NCBI RefSeq assembly: GCF_000227135.1
Contig: NC_018247.1
Span: 401,055-465,054 of the forward strand
Reading direction: 5' to 3'
DNA: 64,000 nt
DNA from: Leishmania donovani
Lineage: Eukaryota; Euglenozoa; Kinetoplastea; Trypanosomatida; Trypanosomatidae
Shown: positions 52,266 through 62,371 of the stretch, in pieces
How positions within the stretch are numbered: position 1 is the first letter of the stretch
Layout: each line of letters starts with the position of its first letter
Notes under the pieces: generated by a model
The model's input: the letters and a program-made list of their open reading frames with translations, nothing else
What the model was told of the DNA's origin: nothing
Databases searched by the model: none
Program-made: the position numbers and the translations under genes

Positions 52266-53106
52266 ATGGATGGCTTTCCTTCGCCAATGTGGGTGCAGCG
52301 CTACGTGCTCGACTTCAATGCCATGGCCCTGGTGCTGCTAGCGGTGCAGAACGCTGGGTATCTAGTCTTGATGGGCTACTAGGAGCAGCTTGGGAAAGAG
52401 TACCTTCTCGCCGCCGGCAGCGCCAAACCGAAGGAGTACGAGGTGCGTGCGGCCACCTTCGAGGCTTCGCACTTTCTCGCGACGAAGGAACTGGCGAAGC
52501 TTTTTCTCTCTCTCCTGTGGTGCGTCGTGGACGAAGCTCGGGCAATGCAGCAGGAGCGCTGTTCTGCCGAAGCACTCACGACATCAACGGCCGCGTTGCC
52601 AGCTGAGGGTTCCGGGCGGAGCAATGTCGCAGCATTTGCCCAGACACCCAACTCCGTCGCGGATGCCTCGTTTCATCTCTCCCACAATCTCGACAACGTC
52701 GCAGAGGACATGGACGCTGAGTCTCTCGATCACACTGTGCGGCTGCGGGTTCTCTTTGCCCGAAAGAGGTTCGCTGCTGTATTTCTGAGCCGCATGCGCC
52801 ATGCCATCGGGCAGGACCACAAGTACAAAGAGACGCTGCTCATGATTGCGCCCGCCATCGTCTACGCTATCCAGGGGCTGCTGCTCATCTACTCCCTCAA
52901 GCTGTTGGACCCAACCGTGTTTCAGGTCCTGTACCAGGTGCGCATCCTCTTCCTGGCAGTCATGATGCGGGTCGTGCTGGACTTCCGTCTCTCGCCCATC
53001 CGGTGGGGCGCACTGGTGGCGCTGATGTTTGGCATCACGCTGGCACAGATGGGCGCGCAGAGCACGCGAGCGGATATGACAACCAGTAAGGCAGATGACG
53101 CTGCAC
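52266..53106 (+). pseudogene. Nucleotide-sugar transporter, 5' part, interrupted by in-frame TAG
   Basis: ATG 52266 opens a frame whose first membrane helix (ALVLLAVQNAGYLVLMGY) is a good match to helix 1 of SLC35A-type nucleotide-sugar transporters. A TAG at 52380-52382 then interrupts it. The same frame continues past the stop with helix 2 (EASHFLATKELAKLFLSLLW), a long hydrophilic loop, and helices around YKETLLMIAPAIVYAIQGLL, running into the N gap at 53107. These transporters carry UDP- or GDP-sugars into the Golgi for LPG and glycoprotein synthesis; the substrate cannot be told here. The stop may be a real mutation or a sequencing error (TAC/TAT to TAG). If real, translation could only start downstream and would lose helix 1. 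Confidence 0.75.
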
Positions 53107-53205
53107 NNNNNNNNNNNNNNNNNNNNNNNNNNNNNNNNNNNNNNNNNNNNNNNNNNNNNNNNNNNNNNNNNNNNNNNNNNNNNNNNNNNNNNNNNNNNNN
53201 NNNNN
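53107..53205. other. Assembly gap (99 N)
   Basis: The 677 bases left of the gap (52430-53106) and right of it (53206-53882) are nearly identical, so this is probably a failed contig merge or a collapsed tandem duplication. Confidence 0.95.
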
Positions 53206-54397
53206 GAAGGAGTACGAGGTGCGTGCGGCCACCTTCGAGGCTTCGCACTTTCTCGCGACGAAGGAACTGGCGAAGCTTTTTCTCTCTCTCCTGTGGTGCG
53301 TCGTGGACGAAGCTCGGGCAATGCAGCAGGAGCGCTGTTCTGCCGAAGCACTCACGACATCAACGGCCGCGTTGCTAGCTGAGGGTTCCGGGCGGAGCAA
53401 TGTCGCAGCATTTGCCCAGACACCCAACTCCGTCGCGGATGCCTCGTTTCATCTCTCCCACAATCTCGACAACGTCGCAGAGGACATGGACGCTGAGTCT
53501 CTCGATCACACTGTGCGGCTGCGGGTTCTCTTTGCCCGAAAGAGGTTCGCTGCCGTATTTCTGAGCCGCATGCGCCATGCCATCGGGCTGGACCACAAGT
53601 ACAAAGAGACGCTGCTCATGATTGTGCCCGCCATCGTCTACGCTATCCAGGGGCTGCTGCTCATCTACTCCCTCAAGCTGTTGGACCCAACCGTGTTTCA
53701 GGTCCTGTACCAGGTGCGCATCCTCTTCCTGGCAGTCATGATGCGGGTCGTGCTGGACTTCCGTCTCTCGCCCATCCGGTGGGGCGCACTGGTGGCGCTG
53801 ATGTTTGGCATCACGCTGGCACAGATGGGCGCGCAGAGCACGCGAGCGGATATGACAACCAGTAAGGCAGATGACGCTGCACGATCAGAGATGGAGAACG
53901 CTGCGGCGACCGAAAAGACCTCCAGCACGTGGTCAATGGAGGGTACACTGGCTGCGCTCGCTGGCGGCTTCCTGAGCGCGTTCTCCGGTGTGTTCATGGA
54001 GTTCGTGGTGAAGAAGCGCGGCAACCAGTTCCACCTGTCGGCGCGCAACACCCATCTCGCGTTCTTCTCGGTCGTGTACTTCTTTATTGTGTTCTTGTGC
54101 GAGATCTTCCAGCCGGAAGAGGGGGCGGGCGGGCTTGATGAGTTCACAAGCACGTTCTTCGACGGCTTCACCAGGCTGGTGTGGTTTCTGGTGGTTCTGC
54201 AGGCGATTGGCGGGATCCTCGTGGCTCTGGTGGTGCGCTACTGCGACAACATCCTGAAGTCGTTCTCGACGGCGTTCGCGATTGTGCTGAGCGGCACGGC
54301 GTCCGTGTTTCTGTTCCACACGCCGCTGAACGGGACGTTTCTGCTGGGCTCCTTCCTTGTGCTCACCTCCATCACCATGTACACCGCGAAGAAGTAA
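53206..54397 (+). CDS. Nucleotide-sugar transporter, SLC35A-like, 5' truncated by gap
   Basis: The frame is open from the gap (codon start 53207) to TAA 54395-54397, 396 residues. It repeats the sequence before the gap and then adds the C-terminal half: helices around TLAALAGGFLSAFSGVFMEF, LAFFSVVYFFIVFLCEIF, LVWFLVVLQAIGGILVALVV, and the family-typical end YCDNILKSFSTAFAIVLSGT followed by two more helices, ending TAKK. The YCDN..K..ST segment and the C-terminal lysines (possible ER/Golgi retrieval) fit UDP-galactose or UDP-GlcNAc transporters; Leishmania LPG5-type UDP-Gal transporters are candidates. Joining 52266-53106 to 53883-54397 keeps frame (1356 bases, 451 codons plus stop), which supports one locus. 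Three residues differ between the duplicated parts (Pro/Leu, Gln/Leu, Ala/Val). Confidence 0.85.
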
Positions 54398-54867
54398 CGA
54401 CTCTTCGAGCTGGGCGACAGGTGGGCGAGATGAGATGCATCAACACTTCTCAGTGATCGGCAGCCCTTTCTGGCATGTGTCTATGCAGCCTATGGGTTCT
54501 TGTGTGCATGCGGAAAGCTTCGTCGCTCCCGATGGAGTACGCGCACCCCTCAGCACGCAGCATTCTCAGTGTCCAGTGCCCCACTCATACTGTCTGCGGA
54601 GAAGCCAGGCAAGCCTCCCTATCCCCTGCCCATGCCAAAACACTTCCGCTGGCGACAGGGCCAGGCACCCGCGACGTGGGGAGGCCAAGGCGATGTATCG
54701 CTGCTGACGTCGGCGCTCAGGTCCTGGACGGTGTTGCGCCCTAGCGACCTGCGACAGTGCACGTGCTTGCAGTACGCATATGGTAGGCAGAGTGTCAGCG
54801 TGACGCGAGCGCATATCCCACTTACCCCTGGCCCTCGCTGCTGTCTGCAGAGGTGTGGGGGGCCTGA

Positions 54868-54966
54868 NNNNNNNNNNNNNNNNNNNNNNNNNNNNNNNNN
54901 NNNNNNNNNNNNNNNNNNNNNNNNNNNNNNNNNNNNNNNNNNNNNNNNNNNNNNNNNNNNNNNNNN
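54868..54966. other. Assembly gap (99 N) inside SIDER
   Basis: Flanked by a 280-base near-perfect duplication. Confidence 0.97.
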
Positions 54967-55523
54967 TACTGTCTGCGGAGAAGCCAGGCAAGCCTCCCTA
55001 TCCCCTGCCCATGCCAAAACACTTCCGCTGGCGACAGGGCCAGGCACCCGCGACGTGGGGAGGCCAAGGCGATGTATCGCTGCTGACGTCGGCGCTCAGG
55101 TCCTGGACGGTGTTGCGCCCTAGCGACCTGCGACAGTGCACGTGCTTGCAGTACGCATATGGTAGGCAGAGTGTCAGCGTGACGCGAGCGCATATCCCAC
55201 GCACCCCTGGCCCTCGCTGCTGTCTGCAGAGGTGTGGGGGGCCTGAGCGCCCCTCCCCCCCCCCGAGGGGAATGCACCAGGTGGCGACCAGCATCGTGTG
55301 CGCGCGGGGAGAGTTTTGTGCAGAGGCCGTGCTCTCAGATGGCTGGGTCGGCGCACTGCTACAACGCCTGTGTCTACGGCATGCTTCGCACCACGCGGAT
55401 GAGGCCTGTGGCAGGGGCCGAGGGACGTATGGCCTCGTGCTGTATGGCAGAGCAACGCACTCTTGTTGGCAGGAAAGGAGGACGAAGAAGAGCGACCTCA
55501 CCAGCTTCGACTACGACTTCATG

Positions 55524-55622
55524 NNNNNNNNNNNNNNNNNNNNNNNNNNNNNNNNNNNNNNNNNNNNNNNNNNNNNNNNNNNNNNNNNNNNNNNNNNNNN
55601 NNNNNNNNNNNNNNNNNNNNNN
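55524..55622. other. Assembly gap (99 N) at SIDER 3' end
   Basis: Flanked by a 261-base duplication with no visible differences. Confidence 0.97.
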
Positions 55623-56413
55623 CCGAGGGGAATGCACCAGGTGGCGACCAGCATCGTGTGCGCGCGGGGAGAGTTTTGTGCAGAGGCCGTGCTCTCAGAT
55701 GGCTGGGTCGGCGCACTGCTACAACGCCTGTGTCTACGGCATGCTTCGCACCACGCGGATGAGGCCTGTGGCAGGGGCCGAGGGACGTATGGCCTCGTGC
55801 TGTATGGCAGAGCAACGCACTCTTGTTGGCAGGAAAGGAGGACGAAGAAGAGCGACCTCACCAGCTTCGACTACGACTTCATGCAAATGAAAGCCGCGCG
55901 TTGCTGCGCGTGTGTGTGTGTGTGTGTGTCGCTCTCGCTCATTTTCTGCCATCCGCTTCCCTTCTCTCTCTGGCTCACATGAATGCACATGCGCGCGCCA
56001 TCTTCAGAATGGGCACCACGCACCCAAACGCCGTAACGATTTGCTGACGCTGCTATCATAGATATATATATATGAGCGTATATACACAGGTTTTCGGCGC
56101 AAAACTTCTCCTGCGTCTGCTGCGCGCCGTGCCCCGGCGATTTTCCTGTACATTCATATTTTCCTGTGTTGCCTTCGCCTCTCGTTTCGCGCCCTCTTTC
56201 TCGCTGTTGCTTCCTTTGGGCCCTGGAAGAGGCCATCGTCGCCTCGCCCGGCCTCCCAACCACCTCCGCCCCCTCTCCAGCGCACCCTCGCGTACGCAGA
56301 AAAAGGAAGAAAGCGAAGAAGGAGTGCATCCGCGTCGGTGCGTGCATACGCACACGCAGACGGAAACGCGTGCAAAGTGGACCAGGCCGGCGAGGAAGCC
56401 TTCGGCTTGCCAA

Positions 56414-56462
56414 ACTCTTTTTTGTTGCTCTCCATCATCATCCTCACTTGCGGCGTGGGCAG
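56414..56462 (+). promoter_or_regulatory. Predicted spliced-leader acceptor
   Basis: CT tract followed by first AG at 56461-56462; another candidate AG at 56528-56529 after ACTCTTC. Both precede ATG 56645. Confidence 0.4.
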
Positions 56463-56644
56463 GCGATAAAGCCTGCTGCTGCCTTTCCGTGCCCTATCAC
56501 CCAACCACCCACACATTCATACTCTTCAGTGTGAGCGTGCGTCAGCTTCCGCCGCTGCAAAGAGCAGCAACTGCAGCAGACACAACAGGCTCACAAGAAA
56601 GCCCCACCTAATGAACAGCTGGACAGCTGCTTGCACGCAAAGAG

Positions 56645-59600
56645 ATGCACAATGGCAACGGAAATGGCGGGTTTGCATGGCGGCAGCAGCAGGCCATGTA
56701 CTCGTGCCGCCAGAACCCATATGATGGGGGCCACCCGGGCGCGAGCATTATGGCTCTGGGTCAGCAGCAACAACTTCAGTACTATCAACAGCAACGGATG
56801 CAAGGCATGTGGAATCCGGGCGCGAATCAGATGTACCCTGGCGTCGAATCCCACATGCAAAACGGCAACTTTATGATGCAGCAGCGCCACTACTTTGTTC
56901 ATGGTGGAGACGGCATGCGTCAGTACCACCAGCACCAGCGGCAGTTTGGGCGTGACGACAATGTGAGCCCGAATGTGCCGCAGCGAGAAGGCTTGGCGGA
57001 GTCGCGCCCTGGCCGAACACCATGCAACAGCAGCTGGTGGTCGTACGTATTGTCACACATGCGTTTGGTCGATAGCCCGCGCGGCATCGACCTTGACGTC
57101 GAGGACGAGAACGCAAACGTGATGGAGGAACTGAGGCAGACAGGATCGAAGGCGTGGACAGGGGTGAGCAATGGCACAGAAGCGGCAGCGCCGGCATTCG
57201 TGGGCGCTTTCGAGAGTGCCGAAGGGGCGGGCAAAGTTCCGGAGCTTATCCCTACCCCGACTTTGGCCCTCAGCCCTGCAGTAGCCGCCGGCGGAGAGGA
57301 GCGGAAGAGCGCAGAGGGAGACGGTATGCAGGTGTCCAACCCATATCAGTCGAATGCGCACCCGCAGCAACACCCGGGGCAGGCGCAAGCATCCCTGCAG
57401 TCTAGAACGAACGGTGTGCTGCCGCCGCGACAACAGAAGCCGCAGCAGCACCTCTCGGGCGACCACAGTGCTGTCGCAGGCAGCCTCGGCCAGCAGGCGG
57501 TAGACGATGCTGAGGGAGAGGAGGGGGAGCACGGGGCCGGCAAGCAGTCTCAAAGCGCGCAGCCACGCAGCGCCGACAGCGAGGACAGTGCCGGCGGTAT
57601 GGCAGGGGCTCAACCGGCGCTGCGCAAATGCCAGCCAGAGAGCGATTCCCGCGCCGGAGGTGCGCAGCAGGAGCAGGGGACGGTGGCGCTGAGGCCCATG
57701 CACACTCCCCGCTCTGGCATCGGGGAGCATCAAGAGCCGCAGGCGGCATTTGAGTCTGCTCATGACTTTTTTTGCCGCGGTAATCGCTACTCTTACATGG
57801 GTGGTCACAATGAAGCGGACGAAGATGAGGACAAGGACGACGGTGGATGCAACAGCTCTGATGAGTACAGTGGCGACAGCGACAGCGACGGCAGTGGCGG
57901 TAGCTCCTCCTCCGGCTTCGGCAGCGACAGCGAGCGGAGCGACACCGACGACGAAGCCGAGTACAGCGCAATGAAGCGCAACTCGCAGAGCGCCTTTGGA
58001 GGGCAGAGCTCCTTGGAGTACAGCACATTTCACGACGCGTTGGCGGCGGACGCATGCAATGCCATTTCTCCTTCAGCAAATCATGCGGCGGGTCGCCACA
58101 GCATTGGCGGCTTCCTCGGCGCAGGCGTGAGTGGCCGATTTCCGTACGCGGAAGCGTCGACGTCGAACTTGCCGAGTGATGCGCCGTTAATCGGCGCACT
58201 GGGCCAGCCACACCACACAACCGCGACGAATGCGAGCATCCGCGACGTTGCCATGACCTCCTTCAGTCTATGCCACTCTGTGACCCACGCCCCGCCGGCT
58301 AATGCCGTCTTCGCTGCCGGCAGCAGCGCCACTGTGCAAAGCAACTCAGCCGCCGCAGCAGCGGGCATGGAGGACTCGGACAGGCACGGCTACGAGACTG
58401 GAATTCTGATGACGGCAGAGACAGTCCTCGAGCATACAAACCGGACGGGCCCCGTGGGCGCGGGCGCCGCTGAAGGGGTGCCCTCTCCCCGCACGAGCAC
58501 CCCACCCAGCACGGCCACAACGCTTACAGGCACGAAGGTCATCCCACCGGCCGCCACAAAGAAGAAAGAAGAGGCGCCAGCGCTGCCCAGACAGGTGGCG
58601 CGGAGACGCACGTCAGTTTCACATTCTATGGAAACACTCGCAGCCCGCAGTGGCACTAGCGCCAACAAAGATTCCTCGAAGACTGCGGCAACGCCATTGC
58701 CCGGAGTGCACCACAGCAGCAAACCGGAGCGTCTCAAGAGCGGTGCCGCGACGGCAGAGCTCCAGCCGAGGAAGCGCACGTCGAAGAGCTATGATAGCAG
58801 AAAGGCGGCTAGTTCCACGGACAAGGATGAGAGCCCCCTTCCTGTGCCTTCGAATCTTCAGCGTACCGCTTCGGTAAAGAACAAGAAGACGGCAAGAGTG
58901 GCGCCGCCGGCCACAGGGGTCGCGTTGGCCACCGCGACGAAGGGCGACGCTGCGCATGGCATGGCTAACGCAGCGACGGCGACCACGGCGTCAGAACGCG
59001 CGGCCGCCACTGTTGCAACCACCACACCGACGGCATTCAAGGCCCCGCAAGCCCCGCTGCTCCCCACGACCAGCACTCAGCACGTGCTTGGTAAACTGGC
59101 GAACTCCCTGAGATCTGCACAAGCACCGAAGTCGCACGGCAAGCAAAAAGCGGCTCCTCCACGGATCGACAAGGTCAAGGCGGCTGCGATGGCCGTCACG
59201 AATCAGCCGTCAGCAAAGTCTCACCAAACTCCGTCGGCAGCAACGTCTACCGTGGCCCCATACTTCGCAACTGGTCCGCCACTCCCTGCCAATGCCGGCA
59301 GTGCGGCGTGGGCCACCGCCGCTGCTGCTTCTGTGGCGGAGCCAAAGCCTGTAGCGCAGCCCCCCGCGGCCCTCCTTCGCAGGTCTCCCGCCTCGTCCTA
59401 TCCGGCCGGCGGTGCACCCGTGCCCGAAGCATCTCCGACACCCGCAGTCGCCGCACGCTCGTTGTCCGCCGTCAGTGGCAAGGTGCCGGCTGGCTCGGAG
59501 AGCATCACAGCAACAGAAAAGACGGCCTCTGCGTCTCCATTTGACGGCACTCTGTCAGGCATCGGGTCACGTGGCGATCGTCTTCACGGAGCGGTCGCGC

Positions 59601-60673
59601 CGTCGCTGCGTATTCACCTCTTTCAATCCCCACAACCCCGGCCGCCGGCACCGCTGTCGCAGATTGCTGGAGAGGCAGCAGGGAACCCGCCGTCCAGCGC
59701 AGCGGCTGCTAGTGTAGCCGTCGCCCATCATCGCCTGCAGCCACAGCGGCCCAGCAATGGCTCATTGAGAGAATTAAGCACTGCGAGGAATGCGCTGGGA
59801 AAGAAGGGCAATGCGGCGGTAGCACCAGCAACGCCGCCGAACGATGCCGCAGCGTCGGTACCTGAGTTATCCGTCACTGCTGGTGCCCCAAAGAGCCTCA
59901 GCACTGAGCTACTGAGCAGCCTCGCGCCTGCAAAGCCGACCAGCGCCACCGAGACCGCAGCAGTGCCACCGCCTGCACGTGATGCAACGGCCGGTGTAAC
60001 GACAAGCTCCCCATCCATGGCAACAGGCACCAGCATTGCCACCGCTACAGTGAAAAGCCTGGCAACGCTGTCAGCGGCGAAGACTTCGCTCAGCATGGCC
60101 AGCTCCGCAGCCGCGAAGCCATCTTCGAACGGTGTGGTCAAGACCTCTCTAGTAAGCGCCTCTGGGAACACGCGGAAGCATTCCTTCCCGACGTCTCCCG
60201 GATCGAACAGCAGTGCCGCCGCCTCGATTTCAAGGGGCAGGCCGCCGCCCCTGTCGGCGCTGGTCTCGATGAAGAAGTCCAAGGCTATCACCACAGCGAC
60301 GGCGGCACCGCTAGTCGCATCGGTGCCTGTGAATCGAGACAGCAGCATCCCTTCCCATCACAATAGCCAGAAGTCGATTACGAACGGCGATGACGGCGGC
60401 GCGTGGCTGGATGACCCTTACTACTACGGCTACGGTGAGGCAGACCTACCGGACTCGAAGAACTACTCCGCCGTGAAGCCGTCGCCGCGAAAGGCGCCGG
60501 CTGGCAATCACGTCACGCACAAATACTCGATGGTAGGTAGCCTAGCCGTGTCCCCACTCAACGCCTCTAGTACAGTGGGCAAGACCGATGCAGCCAACGG
60601 TGCTGGGGCAAGGCTGCGGCCATTGGGCGACGCCGACATGCTGGAGGAGATGGGGTACATGTACCACTTGTAG
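56645..60673 (+). CDS. Very large disordered protein with W-VDSP signature and acidic tract (member D), 1342 aa
   Basis: First ATG of a 4-kb GC3-rich frame. Residues 1-120 are Gln/Met/Tyr/Asn/Gly-rich (QQQQLQYYQQQRMQGMW), prion-like in composition, and contain RQNPY at 22-26. Trp131 leads to VDSP at 142-145, followed by acidic residues. A strongly acidic Asp/Glu/Ser tract spans ~389-441. From ~600 to ~1240 the chain is Ala/Ser/Thr/Pro with Lys, alternating without a fixed repeat unit. The C-terminal ~100 residues regain order-like features (WLDDPYYYGYGEADLP; MLEEMGYMYHL at the very end). RQNPY resembles the HNPY-type motif that, as I recall, recruits trypanosome proteins to the mRNA regulator MKT1, so an RNA-granule role is possible. 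No known domain. Confidence 0.77.
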   Translation: MHNGNGNGGFAWRQQQAMYSCRQNPYDGGHPGASIMALGQQQQLQYYQQQRMQGMWNPGANQMYPGVESHMQNGNFMMQQRHYFVHGGDGMRQYHQHQRQFGRDDNVSPNVPQREGLAESRPGRTPCNSSWWSYVLSHMRLVDSPRGIDLDVEDENANVMEELRQTGSKAWTGVSNGTEAAAPAFVGAFESAEGAGKVPELIPTPTLALSPAVAAGGEERKSAEGDGMQVSNPYQSNAHPQQHPGQAQASLQSRTNGVLPPRQQKPQQHLSGDHSAVAGSLGQQAVDDAEGEEGEHGAGKQSQSAQPRSADSEDSAGGMAGAQPALRKCQPESDSRAGGAQQEQGTVALRPMHTPRSGIGEHQEPQAAFESAHDFFCRGNRYSYMGGHNEADEDEDKDDGGCNSSDEYSGDSDSDGSGGSSSSGFGSDSERSDTDDEAEYSAMKRNSQSAFGGQSSLEYSTFHDALAADACNAISPSANHAAGRHSIGGFLGAGVSGRFPYAEASTSNLPSDAPLIGALGQPHHTTATNASIRDVAMTSFSLCHSVTHAPPANAVFAAGSSATVQSNSAAAAAGMEDSDRHGYETGILMTAETVLEHTNRTGPVGAGAAEGVPSPRTSTPPSTATTLTGTKVIPPAATKKKEEAPALPRQVARRRTSVSHSMETLAARSGTSANKDSSKTAATPLPGVHHSSKPERLKSGAATAELQPRKRTSKSYDSRKAASSTDKDESPLPVPSNLQRTASVKNKKTARVAPPATGVALATATKGDAAHGMANAATATTASERAAATVATTTPTAFKAPQAPLLPTTSTQHVLGKLANSLRSAQAPKSHGKQKAAPPRIDKVKAAAMAVTNQPSAKSHQTPSAATSTVAPYFATGPPLPANAGSAAWATAAAASVAEPKPVAQPPAALLRRSPASSYPAGGAPVPEASPTPAVAARSLSAVSGKVPAGSESITATEKTASASPFDGTLSGIGSRGDRLHGAVAPSLRIHLFQSPQPRPPAPLSQIAGEAAGNPPSSAAAASVAVAHHRLQPQRPSNGSLRELSTARNALGKKGNAAVAPATPPNDAAASVPELSVTAGAPKSLSTELLSSLAPAKPTSATETAAVPPPARDATAGVTTSSPSMATGTSIATATVKSLATLSAAKTSLSMASSAAAKPSSNGVVKTSLVSASGNTRKHSFPTSPGSNSSAAASISRGRPPPLSALVSMKKSKAITTATAAPLVASVPVNRDSSIPSHHNSQKSITNGDDGGAWLDDPYYYGYGEADLPDSKNYSAVKPSPRKAPAGNHVTHKYSMVGSLAVSPLNASSTVGKTDAANGAGARLRPLGDADMLEEMGYMYHL

Positions 60674-61317
60674 CCATGGTAAGACGAGAGGGATGGAAGG
60701 CAAGTAGCGACGCGAAAGATGCACACCAAGTAAAGGAGAGGTCGAGGGGCTCGCGGCACGGCACAGAAAACAGGGACGGCATGTGCCGCGCGGGTGTGGA
60801 TGCTTGAAAAGAGAGAAGGGGAGGGGAGGTCGCGGAATGTGTTCTGCAACGGCGTCGCTCTCTCTCTTATCTCTGGCCACCTTCACTGAGTAGGCCTGCC
60901 CATCTCCCAGCCTACCCACCCGCCTACTCCCTCTCCTTCTGGTCCCCTTACTATTCTCTGTTTATCTGGCTAGTCTACGCGATGCGCACCTGCGTCTTAC
61001 CACGCCTTTTTTCTCGACGGCCTTTTTACGGTCACCGACGCGCCTCCCTCAACCTCAGTGCAGTTCGCAGCCTCTCCACTCCCTTCTTACCGCCGCCGCC
61101 ACGTTTCTTTTTCTTCTCCCTCTCCAAGACGCTGCGGCCGGCGTAGTAATCTATTGCTCCTGCTGCTATCCAGCCCTTCCATGCCACCCTCTTCCTTCTC
61201 GTCCGCGTTTTGCTCCCGTGAGTGCGCATTGTTACTTTTCAGTACACCCTCTCTTCTTTACATGTCGTATGTGCCTGTGGGAATATTCTTCGCTTCCTGT
61301 TGTCCTCCTTCGTTGTG

Positions 61318-61348
<31 letters not shown>

Positions 61349-61350
61349 AT
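61318..61350. repeat. (TA)n(TG)n compound microsatellite
   Basis: TA units pass directly into TG units; the same compound form recurs near 30862 and 41276. Confidence 0.85.
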
Positions 61351-62345
61351 GCCGCTCCCTTCTCTCTCGCAATGTGCTTACTCTCTTCTTATTAGCCCCC
61401 CCCCCTTGCTTGGGTATGTGTACATACATATCTGTATATATTTATATATTTATATATGTGCGTGGATGTTGTATGCATATATATATATATGTATGTATAC
61501 CTGTTATGCTCATGTGCTCACCGCTTTTGTCGTCCTCTTCATCGATGCGAAGCGGCAGACGGGGAAAGGGTAAGGACAGTAAAAGAGCAAAAGGAGGGAA
61601 GAGAGGGTGGGTGGGAGATTCAGCACCGCGGTACGCAGCAGGGCTACACGGAGCCACACAGACACAGATACCGGCAGTCAGGTATGCAAAGCGAGCGAGG
61701 GGATGGGAGGGCAGATCGGATTTGGTGCCCCTCCCCTACCCCACGCGATGCTCTGGTACACACTCTCTTGTCCCCTTAGTACCCCTCTCTTCCTCTCGGC
61801 CAGCCCTGTCCACGTCGATCGCCACACCCCATAAAGTTGCGGCATGTACGCTCCTCCTTCTTCACCTCTCTGCGCTAATGGCAAGCCCCGTCCCCGCCTC
61901 GTTCCATCCTCATCTTCTTTCCTGCTCCGCTTCGCTCTCTTTGTGTTGCCTGATGCCGTGTTGGCGCGGCTTGTTCTCTCTGTGGTTTGCTCTGTCTTGT
62001 TTGTGCTACTCATAGTTTCCTCGGGGGAAGGGTGTTGCCGCTGTGATGTTGTTTTCAACGTTTACACCGATAGCGACGGTGCTTCTGAGCTCGTGAGTCG
62101 AAGATGTATCTTCCTCTCTCACCTGCAAGGGCCCGTAGCTGTATATCAGTCTGAGTGTGCGCGCGTTTTTCTTTTCTACTGTGTGTACGCGGCTTGTCTT
62201 CGGAGTCCAGAAACGAACGCGGATGGATAAAGATATATATGCATAGGCAACTGTGGCAACAGTCACCGACATGCACGCATGAAAATGTAAAGTAGCTTGC
62301 ATGTGTGTGTGTCTGTGTGTGTCGTACCTTTCTTTCCTTTCATCG

Positions 62346-62371
62346 TGTGTGTGTGTGTGTGTGTGTGTGTG
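62346..62371. repeat. (TG)13 microsatellite
   Basis: Perfect TG run. Confidence 0.9.

Larger units (their letters stand above)
54541..55885 (+). mobile_element. SIDER-like retroposon, near-identical copy 2, split by two gaps
   Basis: Starts GCGCACCCCTCAGCACGCAG and ends after ACTCTTGTTGGCAGGAAAGG in an A/G-rich tail. The span is inflated: the sequence before gap 1 (54588-54867) is repeated after it (54967-55246), and the sequence before gap 2 (55263-55523) is repeated after it (55623-55883). Removing the duplicates leaves about 600 bases, the normal SIDER size. It is in sense orientation in the probable 3' UTR of the transporter gene. Confidence 0.85.
54398..56644. other. Intergenic region filled by a SIDER with two gaps
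   Basis: Contains the SIDER described separately, a TG run near 55911-55930, a TA run near 56063, and the 5' flank of the next gene. No gene seen. Confidence 0.65.
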
